A stretch of 64,000 bases of DNA, taken from Chaetomium olivaceum. Lineage: Eukaryota > Ascomycota > Sordariomycetes > Sordariales > Chaetomiaceae. A model generated the notes under the pieces. That model had not been told where the DNA came from, made no database searches, and saw nothing but the letters and a program-made list of their open reading frames with translations. Made by a program: the position numbers and the translations under genes. Location: NCBI GenBank assembly GCA_039881045.1, contig JAYWVB010000057.1:1-64000 (forward strand). The letters run 5' to 3'. Within the stretch, counting starts at the first letter, position 1, and each line of letters begins with the position of its first letter. Shown one piece after another: positions 1-10,150 of the stretch.

Positions 1-599
1 AGGATGCGTCACGGGGGTGGCTTTTTGGGACATTGGCTGGGGCATTTGCTTCTTATCTGACCGACCCCTAAAGCTATACTGTAGACTGCTCCTCTATTGT
101 CTGTGGATAGTTTCGGCTGCGAGGCTTGGCCTTAAGATTTCGTCTCGAAGATCATGTAGTAGTCCGTAAAACGGTGAAGGACGATGGTATAGGCGTGTGC
201 TGTTGGCTCTACGAGCACCGAGCGTTGTGCCGTTCTACTCGTAGCGTGGGGTGGTGATATTTTCGTCGAGATACTGTTGCAGAAGTAGGCTGGGGAGTGA
301 CAAGAGAAGTTCAGGGGCACAAACCGAGCCATATATATACAATCGGTCCATACGGCGGTCCGTCAGTCACCTTGCAGGCGACGGTTTGGAATAAGTGGTA
401 TATACATACAAGACGCCATGAACAGACGGAAGGTAAAAATAAAAACATGCACGGCTTTCCGCCTCCACCCAAATCAGGTATCAAGACCAAAAACAACAGA
501 TCCACCACCCGCCGAACCCCAGAAACCAGATACTCCCAGACATACAACATCCAATCCCAAGTAAAAACACGTACCCACCCATCATGACTTGTTCGCCGA
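1..599. other. Non-coding left edge
   Basis: No gene recognised. Short open frames here have no recognisable motifs, and one continues the wrong frame past the frameshift in the neighbouring apple-domain gene. The stretch probably holds that gene's 3' UTR. Confidence 0.5.
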
Positions 600-1777
600 C
601 TACTGCCAGAGCACCCCGCTGACCATTCCCTGGGCCTTCCCTCCGGCCTGAACAACACCCACAAACTCCTTGAGCCAGCATTCCGCCGCATCCCTGGCTT
701 AAACACAGCCGCCACACACCCCGACTCGCGCGCGCACGCATCAAAGCAGCCTGCGACGCTATCGATAGAGCCGGTTTTGCGTCCTAACGTCCCGTCCCCG
801 CCGGGATAGTTGGCGTCGCACTGTATCCGGAACGTCTTGGGTAATACGCCTGTCACACTGGTGGTGTAGTTGCGGTTGCCAGAGTCAGGACAGGTCGGAT
901 TTGCCACGGGGGGCATCGAGCTGCTGTTATTCCAAGTCAGCACAGCACCATATCAAACCACACCATCTTCACTTCTGTAACACACAACCCCAACCCAACC
1001 CCCAACCCCCAAACCCACCACGGGGAACAACCACAACACCATACCAAACTCAAAACGGGGAACAACAAAACAGAAAACACTACTAACCTCCCCGCCACCT
1101 CAGAACCACCACCACCACCACCACCACCACCACCACCACCCCTACTCAAAGCCGTCCCCACCCTCCCACTCGCCACGCCCCCAGTATCCCCGCCAACACC
1201 ACGATCACCGCCCCGGCCACCACCACCACCCAGAACACCGGCCTCTTCCACAACGGCGCGCGGTCGGCGTCCAGCGGCACGGCGTGCGGATCCTCTGGGT
1301 CGCCGGGGTCGCTCCACGCCTGGCGCAGGGAGTGCACGCCCGAGGTGCGAGGCAGGCCGGCGAGGGAGGGGTGGATTAGCGGTGGTGGGGCGGATAGAGG
1401 GGAGAGGTTGGAGAGGTGGGAGGAGAGTTGGTGTTGGTTGTTGTTGTGTTGGGAGTTGTTGGTGCCGTGGGCGGAGGGTGGCGTGAGGATTGTGGAGGGG
1501 TGGTGTGGGTGGTTGGATTGTTGGTGTTGGTGTTGGTGTTGGTCGTCTGGCGGGTCTTGTTGGTGGTGGTGTTGGTGGTGGTGGTGGTGGTTTTGTTGGG
1601 GTTGCTGGTCGGGATCGTCTTGTGGGGGCGCCAGTTCGGGGTAGCTCTCTTCTCGTGCTTGACCTGGTCGTAGTCGTCTCCGACCACCTCGGGATAGCTC
1701 TGGTAGGTGTCGTGGGTGGCGGGGATCAGGCCGTCGTGATAGACCCTCGGCGGCGGTCTCTTGTTTCGTCTCCCCAT
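600..1777 (-). CDS. Single-pass membrane protein with C-terminal apple/PAN-like domain (three frameshifts)
   Basis: Model: complement(600..923, 1088..1777), about 338 residues after three single-base corrections. The cytosolic half is Asn/Gln/Thr-rich (PEVVGDDYDQVKHEK near the start). One hydrophobic helix follows (FWVVVVAGAVIVVLAGILGG), then a poly-Gly stretch, then an extracellular Cys-rich end with CDANYPGGD, CFDACARESGCVAAVFKPG and AECWLK, as in fungal apple/PAN domains. It is probably a type II surface protein; its ligand is unknown. The frame breaks at G/C runs 692-694, 1178-1182 and 1624-1628. One missing base at each restores the motifs and makes the intron phase (2) agree. The ATG at 1777 is the first in frame. 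The domain name comes from motif resemblance; the frameshifts are seen directly. Confidence 0.7.
1105..1142. repeat. (ACC)n microsatellite
   Basis: About 12 units of ACC. On the minus strand they encode the poly-Gly run just after the membrane helix of the apple-domain protein, so the tract is coding and its length could vary in phase. Confidence 0.9.
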
Positions 1778-4700
1778 GCTGTCGAGGGTCTCCAATTGGG
1801 GGCGGATGTGTTGAGATGGTCGCGTTCAGGGCCGCGTCGCAGGACCGGGGGTTATCGATAACCGGGTTGCGGCGGTGTCAATTGGGTGGCGATTGCGAGT
1901 CGGATCAGGAGAGAAAAGAAAAGAAAGTGAAAGTGAAGTTGAGGAATGACCAGCCAGACCTAGAGAAAGAGGAAAGAGGGGAAGGACATCGTCAGTTCCT
2001 TCCGTCACTCTGTTCCCAACAACGGACCGGTCCCAAACCCGCATTTCCGGACGAGCCGTTTGCGGGGGGGGTCTTGAAGAAAACAAGGCAGTTCAGCACG
2101 TCAAGTTGGTTCCTGATCCCTCGAACCCGCCAATTTCACAAAAGGGGCCACTGGCCCAGCGGCGCGAAGCTGCACTGCAACCCTCACCTCGTGGGCAAGT
2201 GTGGGCAGGCAGTCCCGCCCTGGCGTGCCTGGCAACGGCAACGCACTCGTGGGCAAAAATGGGGTTCATCGGCCGGTCTGGGGTCGCACTTTTTGCGGAA
2301 ACACAGGCTGGCAGGCAAGGCAGGCTGGCTCGGCTGGTCCAGGACCCCACCGCAAGGTCGCAATCGGTGGCTCGTGGGCACCAGTCTTTGGAATTTCAGC
2401 GATTTTTAGTGGACTGAAATGGACTGCAATGGACTGCAATGGTCTGCAATGGTCTGCCACAGTCTGCTGCGCCGCGCAATTTCGACTCTCGGCCAAGGGC
2501 AAACCTGCCCGATTGAGACGATCCACCATCTGGCCGGGGTGATGCAACGGCGCGCCTGCATTAGCGTCTTCGATCTGCAGACTTGGATCGGGTTATTCTG
2601 GTGCCTGGAGCGGGATTTTGGAGATGTGGGATGGAGATGGGATGGATCATGGGATGGATCATGGAGACCGTGGCTTGGACAGTTAGACCCGGAGATCCTG
2701 ATCCATATTCCTGGGTTTGTTTCAACCATGACTGATTGTTTCGAGGCCGTCTGCTCGATAACCTAGCTCATCATGGTGTGGGATCCAATGGAGCCAAACA
2801 TAGGTATATACCTTTCTATCGCTCGACCCATTGCTCTACCGGACGGGATTCCGTTCGCATTCCCCGACAGAAGTCACCTCCGTTACAATTCAGTGTTGAA
2901 GAAATGCTGAACAAGATGGATGGATGGACAGTGGTTTGGAGGGTGTGGGGTTGCTGCGGCCTAGGAAAAACAGAAGCTGGGAAATGTATCGCAAGTGAAG
3001 GAACAATGAACACGCGATTTCCCTCAACAAGCCGCGTTTGAGGCAGCCGTTCGTTGAAAAGCCCATTATCTGTTTAAAAGCGGTTAATCCATTTTTGAAA
3101 TGGACCTAGCCTATATCCACGACGCGTCGCTGGACAGATTGGATACCAGGAACTGACTTCATCAACCTTTTGATGGTCAATGATTCTTCCGGTTTCGACT
3201 GGGGGAACAAGCCACCTCAGCTGCCGCTACGGTAGGTACTTTCTAGGTAACACAGTAAGACAAAAATAACAAATCCCCCCCCCTCTCCCCTTGAAAGAGC
3301 TCCAGGCTGCTGTACGCTTCAACTTCCAATCAAATTCATGTGTATTATAAAGGGGCCACTCCAACGGCATTGTTCCAACCGCCTACGCGTTCGAAAATGC
3401 TGTCATTGACGACGACTCCGCCTCCGGCCAGTGCTTGGCCAGCGAGTCGGTATCATTTAGCCAGCCCGTCGGTATCATTTGTTGACGTCGTGCCGATCTC
3501 TAAGTGGCGCGGAGAGAAGGCGTCTGACCTCTTGGATGACTATTAGGTCCACCCGCCGGCCAGCGCGTTCGAGACAACGTAGAATGATCTTGGTCATGAT
3601 AAAGCAAGTATCAGCCTTTTTTTCGTCCAAACATACTTTCGCTCTGAGATGGATCTTACCTGTTCCATAACGGCATCCGTAGACGGATTCGACTTGTCGA
3701 CATGTTTTCGTACATGGATCCAAGGCTGGGTTTCAGTACTTGGATTTTCTGGCATAGTGGGTATCAAGTAGACCGGTGTTTGACGGCCGTGGTTCCAGAG
3801 TCGTTGTTAAGCAGCCCGAGAGTGATGGCGTCAAACTTCTGGTAGAGTGAAGGGTAGGTAATTCTGCAACCTTTTTAGAGGGCAGTCTACCTATTTTATG
3901 ACCGACGCTGGATGGACTTGCATTTGGATGCTTCCAAATTTGGAAATTGTAAATTTGAAAGTACCGAGGTATCTCCCACCACATTGTTGCTTCACTCCGT
4001 GCATGTCTGGTACAACCATGAGGAGAAAATACTGTAATTTACAGCCAACACCAATCCTGTCTGTTGGGCCAGAGGCATGATGCCAGCCTTCGGATCCACA
4101 ATGTTACACACCCTCTGGAGACAGAGCCACAACATACTGTCCCACAGGCCGCGCCAAAACAAGGTCGGGTACAGCTAGGTTCAAACGAGGCCCTTTTTAC
4201 AGGGCTAGTCTTGCCTGTCGGGGTAGGGAAATTGTGGTTGACAAAAGTATTCCGGCCCATACGCCTCTGTACTCGGCAGCTGTAAGGCTCACGCTGAGGC
4301 TTCGTTTGGGCTAAGAGGTTAGGCTCCAAGTGGCGCCATGCCCAAGCTCGATGCCTGCTGGGATGCGGGCCTGCGGCTTTATGCCCGTGCCACGATGACG
4401 AATAGATTTTGTCTATTCTACTGCGTTGTGTAGCACCACCATGGGCATCAAGCCCGCCACAATTCACTATCCGCAGACAAAGTACCTATTTTTTGGGCCG
4501 GGGGAGGGAAGGGAGGAAGGAGGGAAGGCGCACTAAGCACGCCTGCGGTTGCCAGGCCCCAACCCTCGCTCTCCATTTGGGCCCAAGGCAAAATGATGAA
4601 GAACGCAGACAACTCATCGCATGGTTTCCAGTGTACGCACAGGCTCTAAGCCTCGAGCTTTTTGATATTTAATACTCTCCATCGGCAACACCAAGTTTTT

Positions 4701-4828
4701 CTATCAGCGCGCTGTGCTCGGGAATTGCGGCTCTCCCCATAGCATAATTATAGAGCAGCCTCAACTCAGTATCGCTACGCATGATACTGACTGCGTTTGA
4801 ATTTTATCCCCCAGAAATCATTCGAGTC
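1778..4828. other. Intergenic, about 3 kb
   Basis: Nothing coding recognised on either strand. Contains a 10-bp tandem repeat (2410-2458), a 12-bp repeat near 2650 (GATGGATCATGG twice) and a C-rich run at 3276-3290. Short ORFs near 3475-3723 and 4039-4467 have no recognisable motif. Confidence 0.5.
2410..2458. repeat. 10-bp tandem repeat, about 5 copies
   Basis: Imperfect decamers of the form TGGACTGCAA / TGGTCTGCAA in direct array. Function unknown. Confidence 0.85.
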
Positions 4829-5661
4829 ATGTCCCGGAATTGTCCGACGAGCCGTGATGGTCACCATCAGTCTGATGAAGAGTTCGGTATCAGTCAGTTT
4901 GGCGACGACGACAACAACCTAGTCTCCTGGGCCACCCACCCGGCCGCTGTCGATGCCCTTTTCGAGCGGCAACAATCCGACTACTTCGACACGCTATCAT
5001 CGGCTAGCGATCACGTTCTTTCAGGAGAGGGGTTTTTCTCCGACTGGACCAGCGTCGAGCCTTCGACCAACGTTTTTGCGAACTTCTCAGGTTCGTCTAC
5101 ATACCCGCTACAGCATTTTGTGGGACCACCTCTTCCGACCCCGGGCCTTGCCCAGCCGACAACGTCGTTTACCAACGCTACAGAACCGTCCACGGCTGCG
5201 CCAGCGCCGCCAGTATGCGAGGAGAAGGATCAGGAGACTCTGCTCATAAGGCTCCGAGCCGCCGGTTATGGGTATGCGGCAATCTCGGAGAAGATGCGAG
5301 AGCAGCTGGGTATCGAGATCACGGCCAACGCTCTGGTCAAGCGCTACCAGAAGTCGCCCAAAACTTGTGAGAGCGTCAGTAGACCCCTCTTCCCCCCGGA
5401 ACTCGGGCATTCGGGACCGGTGGATGGCACCGTGCTGACCCAGAGCCATAGCTGCTCGCCAACGCGATCAGCAACATCATGCCCCAGGTCATGGAACAAA
5501 TTTACGCGGAGCTACCTCACATTGATGACGGGACTCTCTCGGCCGAGGAGAAGGAGACGGTGGACAGAATGCTGCAAGAACTGCCTCAGATTCTTCCCAA
5601 TTGTGTCCGAAGCAGCCTGTCTCGCAGGCGCAGGAACATGCAGCCTCCCTCGTCCTTGTGA
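4829..5661 (+). CDS. Acidic protein with HTH-like segment, unknown function
   Basis: Model: 4829..5374, 5452..5661, about 251 residues. The first half is acidic and Ser/Pro-rich. A compact helical segment follows (LLIRLRAAGYGYAAISEKMR then ANALVKRYQK), with the spacing of a small homeodomain-like DNA-binding helix bundle seen in many ascomycete proteins. The second exon reads LLANAISNIMPQVMEQIYAE. The intron uses donor GTCAGT at 5375 and AG at 5450-5451 and is phase 0; reading through it gives a Pro/Arg-rich tail without character. An upstream in-frame ATG at 4781 would add 16 residues of non-coding look. A transcriptional role is inference only. Confidence 0.6.
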
Positions 5662-5982
5662 CCCACACGAGAACCCGCCCCCTTGCCCCCCCTTCGAGAT
5701 GTTGGTTAATGTGCAAAAGATAAATCTTCTTTTGCCTTTTACGTTTGAAACTGTAGTCATTAGTTTGGAACCCCTGGGATGGGACGAGGAAATAAATATA
5801 TCGGTCAATCACATCAATCATTCTTCTGATATCGGAGCGGAAAGGTTCAGGTATCTCCTCTAGAACCTAAGTTGCATGTTAAGTTGCGTTCATCTAGACC
5901 ATCATCCGGCACCAGTGCAACGAAACCCCCAAAATGCAGGATTGCTTGCCATCGTCTGTCCGATCTCAACAGGACCGACGTT
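5662..5982. other. Convergent 3' UTR region
   Basis: 320 bp between two convergent genes. No other feature seen. Confidence 0.5.
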
Positions 5983-8831
5983 CTAGGCGCCACCCGACTT
6001 GGCGAGATACTCCTCGTGCAGCTTCTTCTGCCTCTCCCACTCCTTCTTCAGCTTCTTGACCTGGCTCTTGGGCACCTCGCTGCCATCGGCGAGCTTAGTC
6101 GGAAGCCCATCAGCGTCCCACTCCTGGTACTTGGCGTCGGCCTTGAACATGTCCTTGTGAGAAAGCTTGGCTTTGGCCCACTTCTCCTCATCCGCCTTCT
6201 CCCTCGCCTTCCGCGCTGTTGGTTTCCAATGTCAGTGATCGATCGATACTTTGCAACTTTACAAATATAAGAACACGACATACCCTCTTCCTTTTGTCTC
6301 GCCTTTTCCGCTAGCAAAGCCGCCTTTTCATCCCGCGCAGCAATGAGCTTGGCTGCAGGAACAAACTTGATCAAGCTGGGCTTGTCGGTCTGATCATCGA
6401 GCTGGACGCCCAGGTCGGTGAGGTCGTAGTCGCGGATACGGTCGCTGAGCGTAAGCACGGCCTGTTTGCTTGGAGACTCAAGGGCCGAGACAACTGCCCG
6501 CAGCTCGTCTCGCAGGCCCGAGGTTGCCCGCAGGTACGGCATCGCGAGCTTCTCCACGTCGCGCTCTCCGCTCTTCTCTAGCTCGGCAAACTCGTTTTCT
6601 GGCGTTTGTTGTTGGAGGAGATTCTGGATTGAAGTGTTGGCGAGCTTTAACCCCTCGACATCCGCCTTCACTTTGGCATACGCTTCCGCATACGGCTTCA
6701 CAGCTACCTTGGGTTCGAGGTTGGCGGCCGCCGCCGCGCTGGCAGAGGCCCACCCGAGACCATTGTATGGAGGTTTTGCGCTGGCGTCCAGGCCGAGAAT
6801 GCCGACAATCTTGGTCACCCACCTCGCAACGGCCTCGACAGCCTGCAGGTTGGGTTGAACTGACTTGTCGTTCATGTAAATGTTTGCGTTCTTGACCAAC
6901 CGGAGGATCACCTGCATCGCGCCAGGGGTATCGAACGAGTTGCGCAGCGCCGAATCGAGATCCTTCTTGGCCTGATCAAGCTCCTCGGTTAGGCTTGCGC
7001 CTTCCTCGAGAGATAGGCCCTGGATCCCGTCTGCTGTTGATCCGGCCTCTGCGAGCTTTGCTTTGACATTGGTGAAGAAGTTCTGTCTTTGTTAGCAACA
7101 TGCAAGCACCAAATGATTTGGGGCACCCACGTCGACGGTGCTTTCCCAGCTGTCCGCCTGTTTCCTCATGTCGGGAGAAATCTCGACCCCGTCATTCCAG
7201 CGGCCCATGAGAAACACGATGCGCATATTGCGCGCGGTATAGGTCGTCGTTAAGGCATCTTGGATGGTCTGGAAGTTTTTCAGGCTCTTGGACATCTTGC
7301 TCCCTGCGATTGAAAGGTGACCCATATGCTGTGGTACATTAGTAACTTTCCATGAGGCCCAAGTTTCGAAGGTTCAAAATACCAAAAAGTAGTTGACCCA
7401 AGAGTGCTCGCCCCTTTCGCACTGGTGAAAGTAGGCCTCGCTTTGAGCCAGCTCATTGTCGTGATGGGGGAATGCTAAATCAATGCCGCCGGAGTGGATA
7501 TCCATCTGTTCGCCGAGCTTGTCCGAGGCCATGACAGAGCATTCGATATGCCAGCCAGGGCGACCGGCGCCCCAGGGACTGGGCCAGAATGGCTCACCCG
7601 GCTTCGACTTCTTCCACCTACAGCCACCACTTGTTAGTGCCAACCTCAGAACTGATGCAAATACAGGAAACCCACAAGGCGAAGTCACCAGACCGCTTCT
7701 TCCCCTCCACACTCTTGGACAGCGAACCCTCTCCCTCCTCCTGCAACGCCTTGTCATTCTTGCTCTCGGGCCGCAACCGAGCATACGTGTTCCCGGCCTG
7801 CTCGAACGCCGCGATATCAAAGTACACCGAACCGTTGGCTTCGTACGCAAATCCCTTAGCGATGATCTGCTCGACGAACGAGACGATCTGTGGGACGTAC
7901 TCGGTCACTCGTGTTACCGCATCCGGGGGTAGGACATTCAGGGCCTCCATGTCATCGCTGAACGCCTTCTCCATGGCTTGCGTGAGATCGGTGAACATGC
8001 TCTGGTCGCTAGTGTCGATCGTTTCCTTGTACAGGGAGTCAAGGTACGGCAGCAAGACCTCCTCGGCGCCATCAAACCCGGAACCGTCCCTGAGCGACTT
8101 CGCCGCAGAGTCCAGGTTGCCAAGATGCATCTTTACCTTGGCTTCCGCGTCACCGGGCTTACCCTCCCCCGATAGAGGACCGCCTGCCAACACATGGCCG
8201 TAAGCGGCCTCTTTCCGCTCCAGGTAGTTGTGTTCGTCTACAGTTGACTGCCCCGCTCCCGCTAGGAGAGGGAGATTGCTCTCGGCGTAAGTCTGGAATG
8301 CTTTGAACGCAAGGTCCTTGATATGGCTAGGGGAGTAGGGTTTCTCTTTCTCGAGCTCGAGCAGTCGCTTCCTCCTGGCTTTGATAATGATCTACAAAGC
8401 ACAGTGTTAGGCACTCATCCGGGAACAGATTCCATGATTACCAAACCAACCTTGTCATCCACATCCGTATAGTTCATCTATGGCGAGGTTAGCGATCCCT
8501 TGTCTTTTTCAAATATGAGTGAGACGCAGTGCAGAACACTCACAACGAAGTTGACGTTGAAGCCAAAGTGGTGGATAAGGATACGGCGGATGATGTCGGT
8601 GGAAACATAGTTGCGGGCATGACCGAGATGGCTCAGGTCGTATGTAGTCGGACCGCAAGCGTACCAGGAGACCTTGCCCTCCTCCCTGGGCACAAAAGGC
8701 ACCGGCGAGCCGGGCTTTAGCGAGTTGTGAACTGTGATGGATGCCATCGAAAATGCCCTCGGAAACCGGGGCTTGGTGTAAACTGCTCTGAACGAAGGGA
8801 AAAAGGTTCGGATCTTGGTGAGGGAGCGCAT
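5983..8831 (-). CDS. Cysteinyl-tRNA synthetase, probably dual mitochondrial/cytosolic
   Basis: Model: complement(5983..6215, 6284..7082, 7131..7328, 7383..7617, 7676..8391, 8451..8477, 8544..8831), 831 residues, all phases consistent. It charges tRNA-Cys with cysteine. Class I motifs are clear: the zinc/cysteine pocket start WYACGPTTYD (about 57-66), the HIGH-type HLGH (68-71), the zinc-site stretch WHIECS, GGIDLAFPHHDNE, and KMSKS (433-437). The C-terminal extension is Lys/Glu-rich and coiled. Exon 2 is only 27 nt. The first 28 residues are Arg-rich and free of acidic residues, like a mitochondrial presequence. A second ATG at 8747 (Met29) starts MASITVHNSLKPGS, where cytosolic enzymes usually begin. 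Family assignment is secure; dual targeting is inference. Confidence 0.95.
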
Positions 8832-9326
8832 TCAGTCGTTAGCAGGGGTCGGGAAGCGGGTTAGGGGACCTATTAAATAAAAGGTCAGCGTGGCAGTTTT
8901 GATGAGTCAAAATCGAGACTTGGTTCCAAATTGTGGAGGAGCGGGGCACTGCAAGGCCGGTTCCACTGCCGATGGCGTGCGCAAGCCACGGCTGGCACGG
9001 GCCACATTGCTCTCTGACTGACTGGACTGTTGGAACATGGGACCGAGTCGTACTGTACAAAGGCGCAGCAAAAAGTGACTTGGTGCAGTCATTGATGGAA
9101 AAGGAGTCAATCGTTGTCAACTATCTTGTGACTCCATCTTATTCGGTGCCGTCATGTGTTTTTCTTTTTGGATTTTTATTGCTACACCTTGACTCACAAT
9201 TTGCCATTTAGGTAAGGTACCGTAGTCAGTGTCAGTTCTTCCAGGGGTTCCGAATCATGAATCAAACCACCAGCGTAGCGTGACTTGAAGTCCGACTAAG
9301 TGAGCTTTAATATACTTGTCACTGAA
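8832..9326. promoter_or_regulatory. Upstream region of the cysteinyl-tRNA synthetase gene
   Basis: 495 bp holding the synthetase promoter and the 3' end of the next minus-strand gene. No specific element identified; the short open frames look spurious. Confidence 0.4.
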
Positions 9327-9809
9327 CTACTTCAATAGACTCATGAGCTTCTTGATGACGCTTTCCGCCAGGTCATCTTCAGAACGAATGAATTCCAATC
9401 CGAAGCGGCGGCACACAATCTCCACATTGACCATTTTGCTGTAGTCTCGGTGACAAGCCACAATCGCCTTGCCGGACCGCGCAGACAAGCCCAATTCCAA
9501 CAAACTTATCGGTGCGTCTGTTTCCGGGCCAAAATACACGACCACGATGTCAGCGCGCTCCTGCATATCCAACTCCCACTCCACTTGCGCCGAGATCTGC
9601 TCGGGCCCCCATGTGTGGTCCCAATCGAGCCGAAGCGGATTAAGGACGGTGATGGGCAGATGAGACACGGCTTTGGTGAGGGTCTGGCGCCAGTCCGGGC
9701 TGGATGATTTGGTTGTGGTGCCCGCGAGGAAGACTGTGGACTCGCCGGTGATGGCGGAGCGGGAGGGCGCCTGGATGATTTGCAATCTTTGAGACTGTGA
9801 CCGAGACAT
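9327..9809 (-). CDS. Nucleoside 2-deoxyribosyltransferase-like protein
   Basis: Single exon, 160 residues from the ATG at 9809 (the open frame extends upstream only through TTG). It resembles the Nuc_deoxyri_tr2 family: VFLAGTTTKSSSPDWRQTL at the N-terminus, NPLRLDWDHTWG, then QVEWELDMQERADIVVVYFG, and a helix ending APISLLELGLSARSGKAIVA. In relatives the Glu in the LLELGL segment lies in the catalytic pocket that cleaves or exchanges N-glycosidic bonds of deoxynucleosides. No signal peptide, so cytosolic. Many fungal members are uncharacterised, so the exact substrate is open. Confidence 0.85.
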   Translation of the reverse strand: MSRSQSQRLQIIQAPSRSAITGESTVFLAGTTTKSSSPDWRQTLTKAVSHLPITVLNPLRLDWDHTWGPEQISAQVEWELDMQERADIVVVYFGPETDAPISLLELGLSARSGKAIVACHRDYSKMVNVEIVCRRFGLEFIRSEDDLAESVIKKLMSLLK

Positions 9810-10150
9810 TATCGCGAGCAATATGATTCAGTGGTGGGTGGAATCGGGAAGTCTGTTTTGTGCGGATCGGAGTGCTTCCTTTTCTGGGGAGTCAGCAGTT
9901 CCAGGTTGGGAACCAGAAGGGGACGGACGGCATTGGATGATGGGTGGTCAAGTGGTGGTGTTGGTTGTTAAGGGTTAGGGTTTAAGATTGACCAGCTGCC
10001 CCACTGTTCCTGGGGCCCTGAAGATGTGACCGCGTCTCGCGTTTCGGCAATTGATGCTACATGTTTCGATAACGAAGTCCGTCCTTCCTAGCGTCACAAA
10101 GGGCGTTGTTTCTCAAGACTTTGGACTGTAGTACTACAGACGTACTCATC
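9810..10150. promoter_or_regulatory. Divergent promoter region
   Basis: 341 bp between two divergent start codons. Purine-rich on the plus strand near 9840-9975. No known element recognised. Confidence 0.45.

Noticed and set aside
297..587. 96-codon plus-strand frame at the left edge
   Set aside because: Composition is random-like, and it lies in the 3' flank of the minus-strand gene.
600..1777. Calling the frameshifted genes plain pseudogenes
   Set aside because: Motifs, catalytic residues, splice sites and exon phases are all preserved after one-base changes. They are called CDS with the breaks stated.
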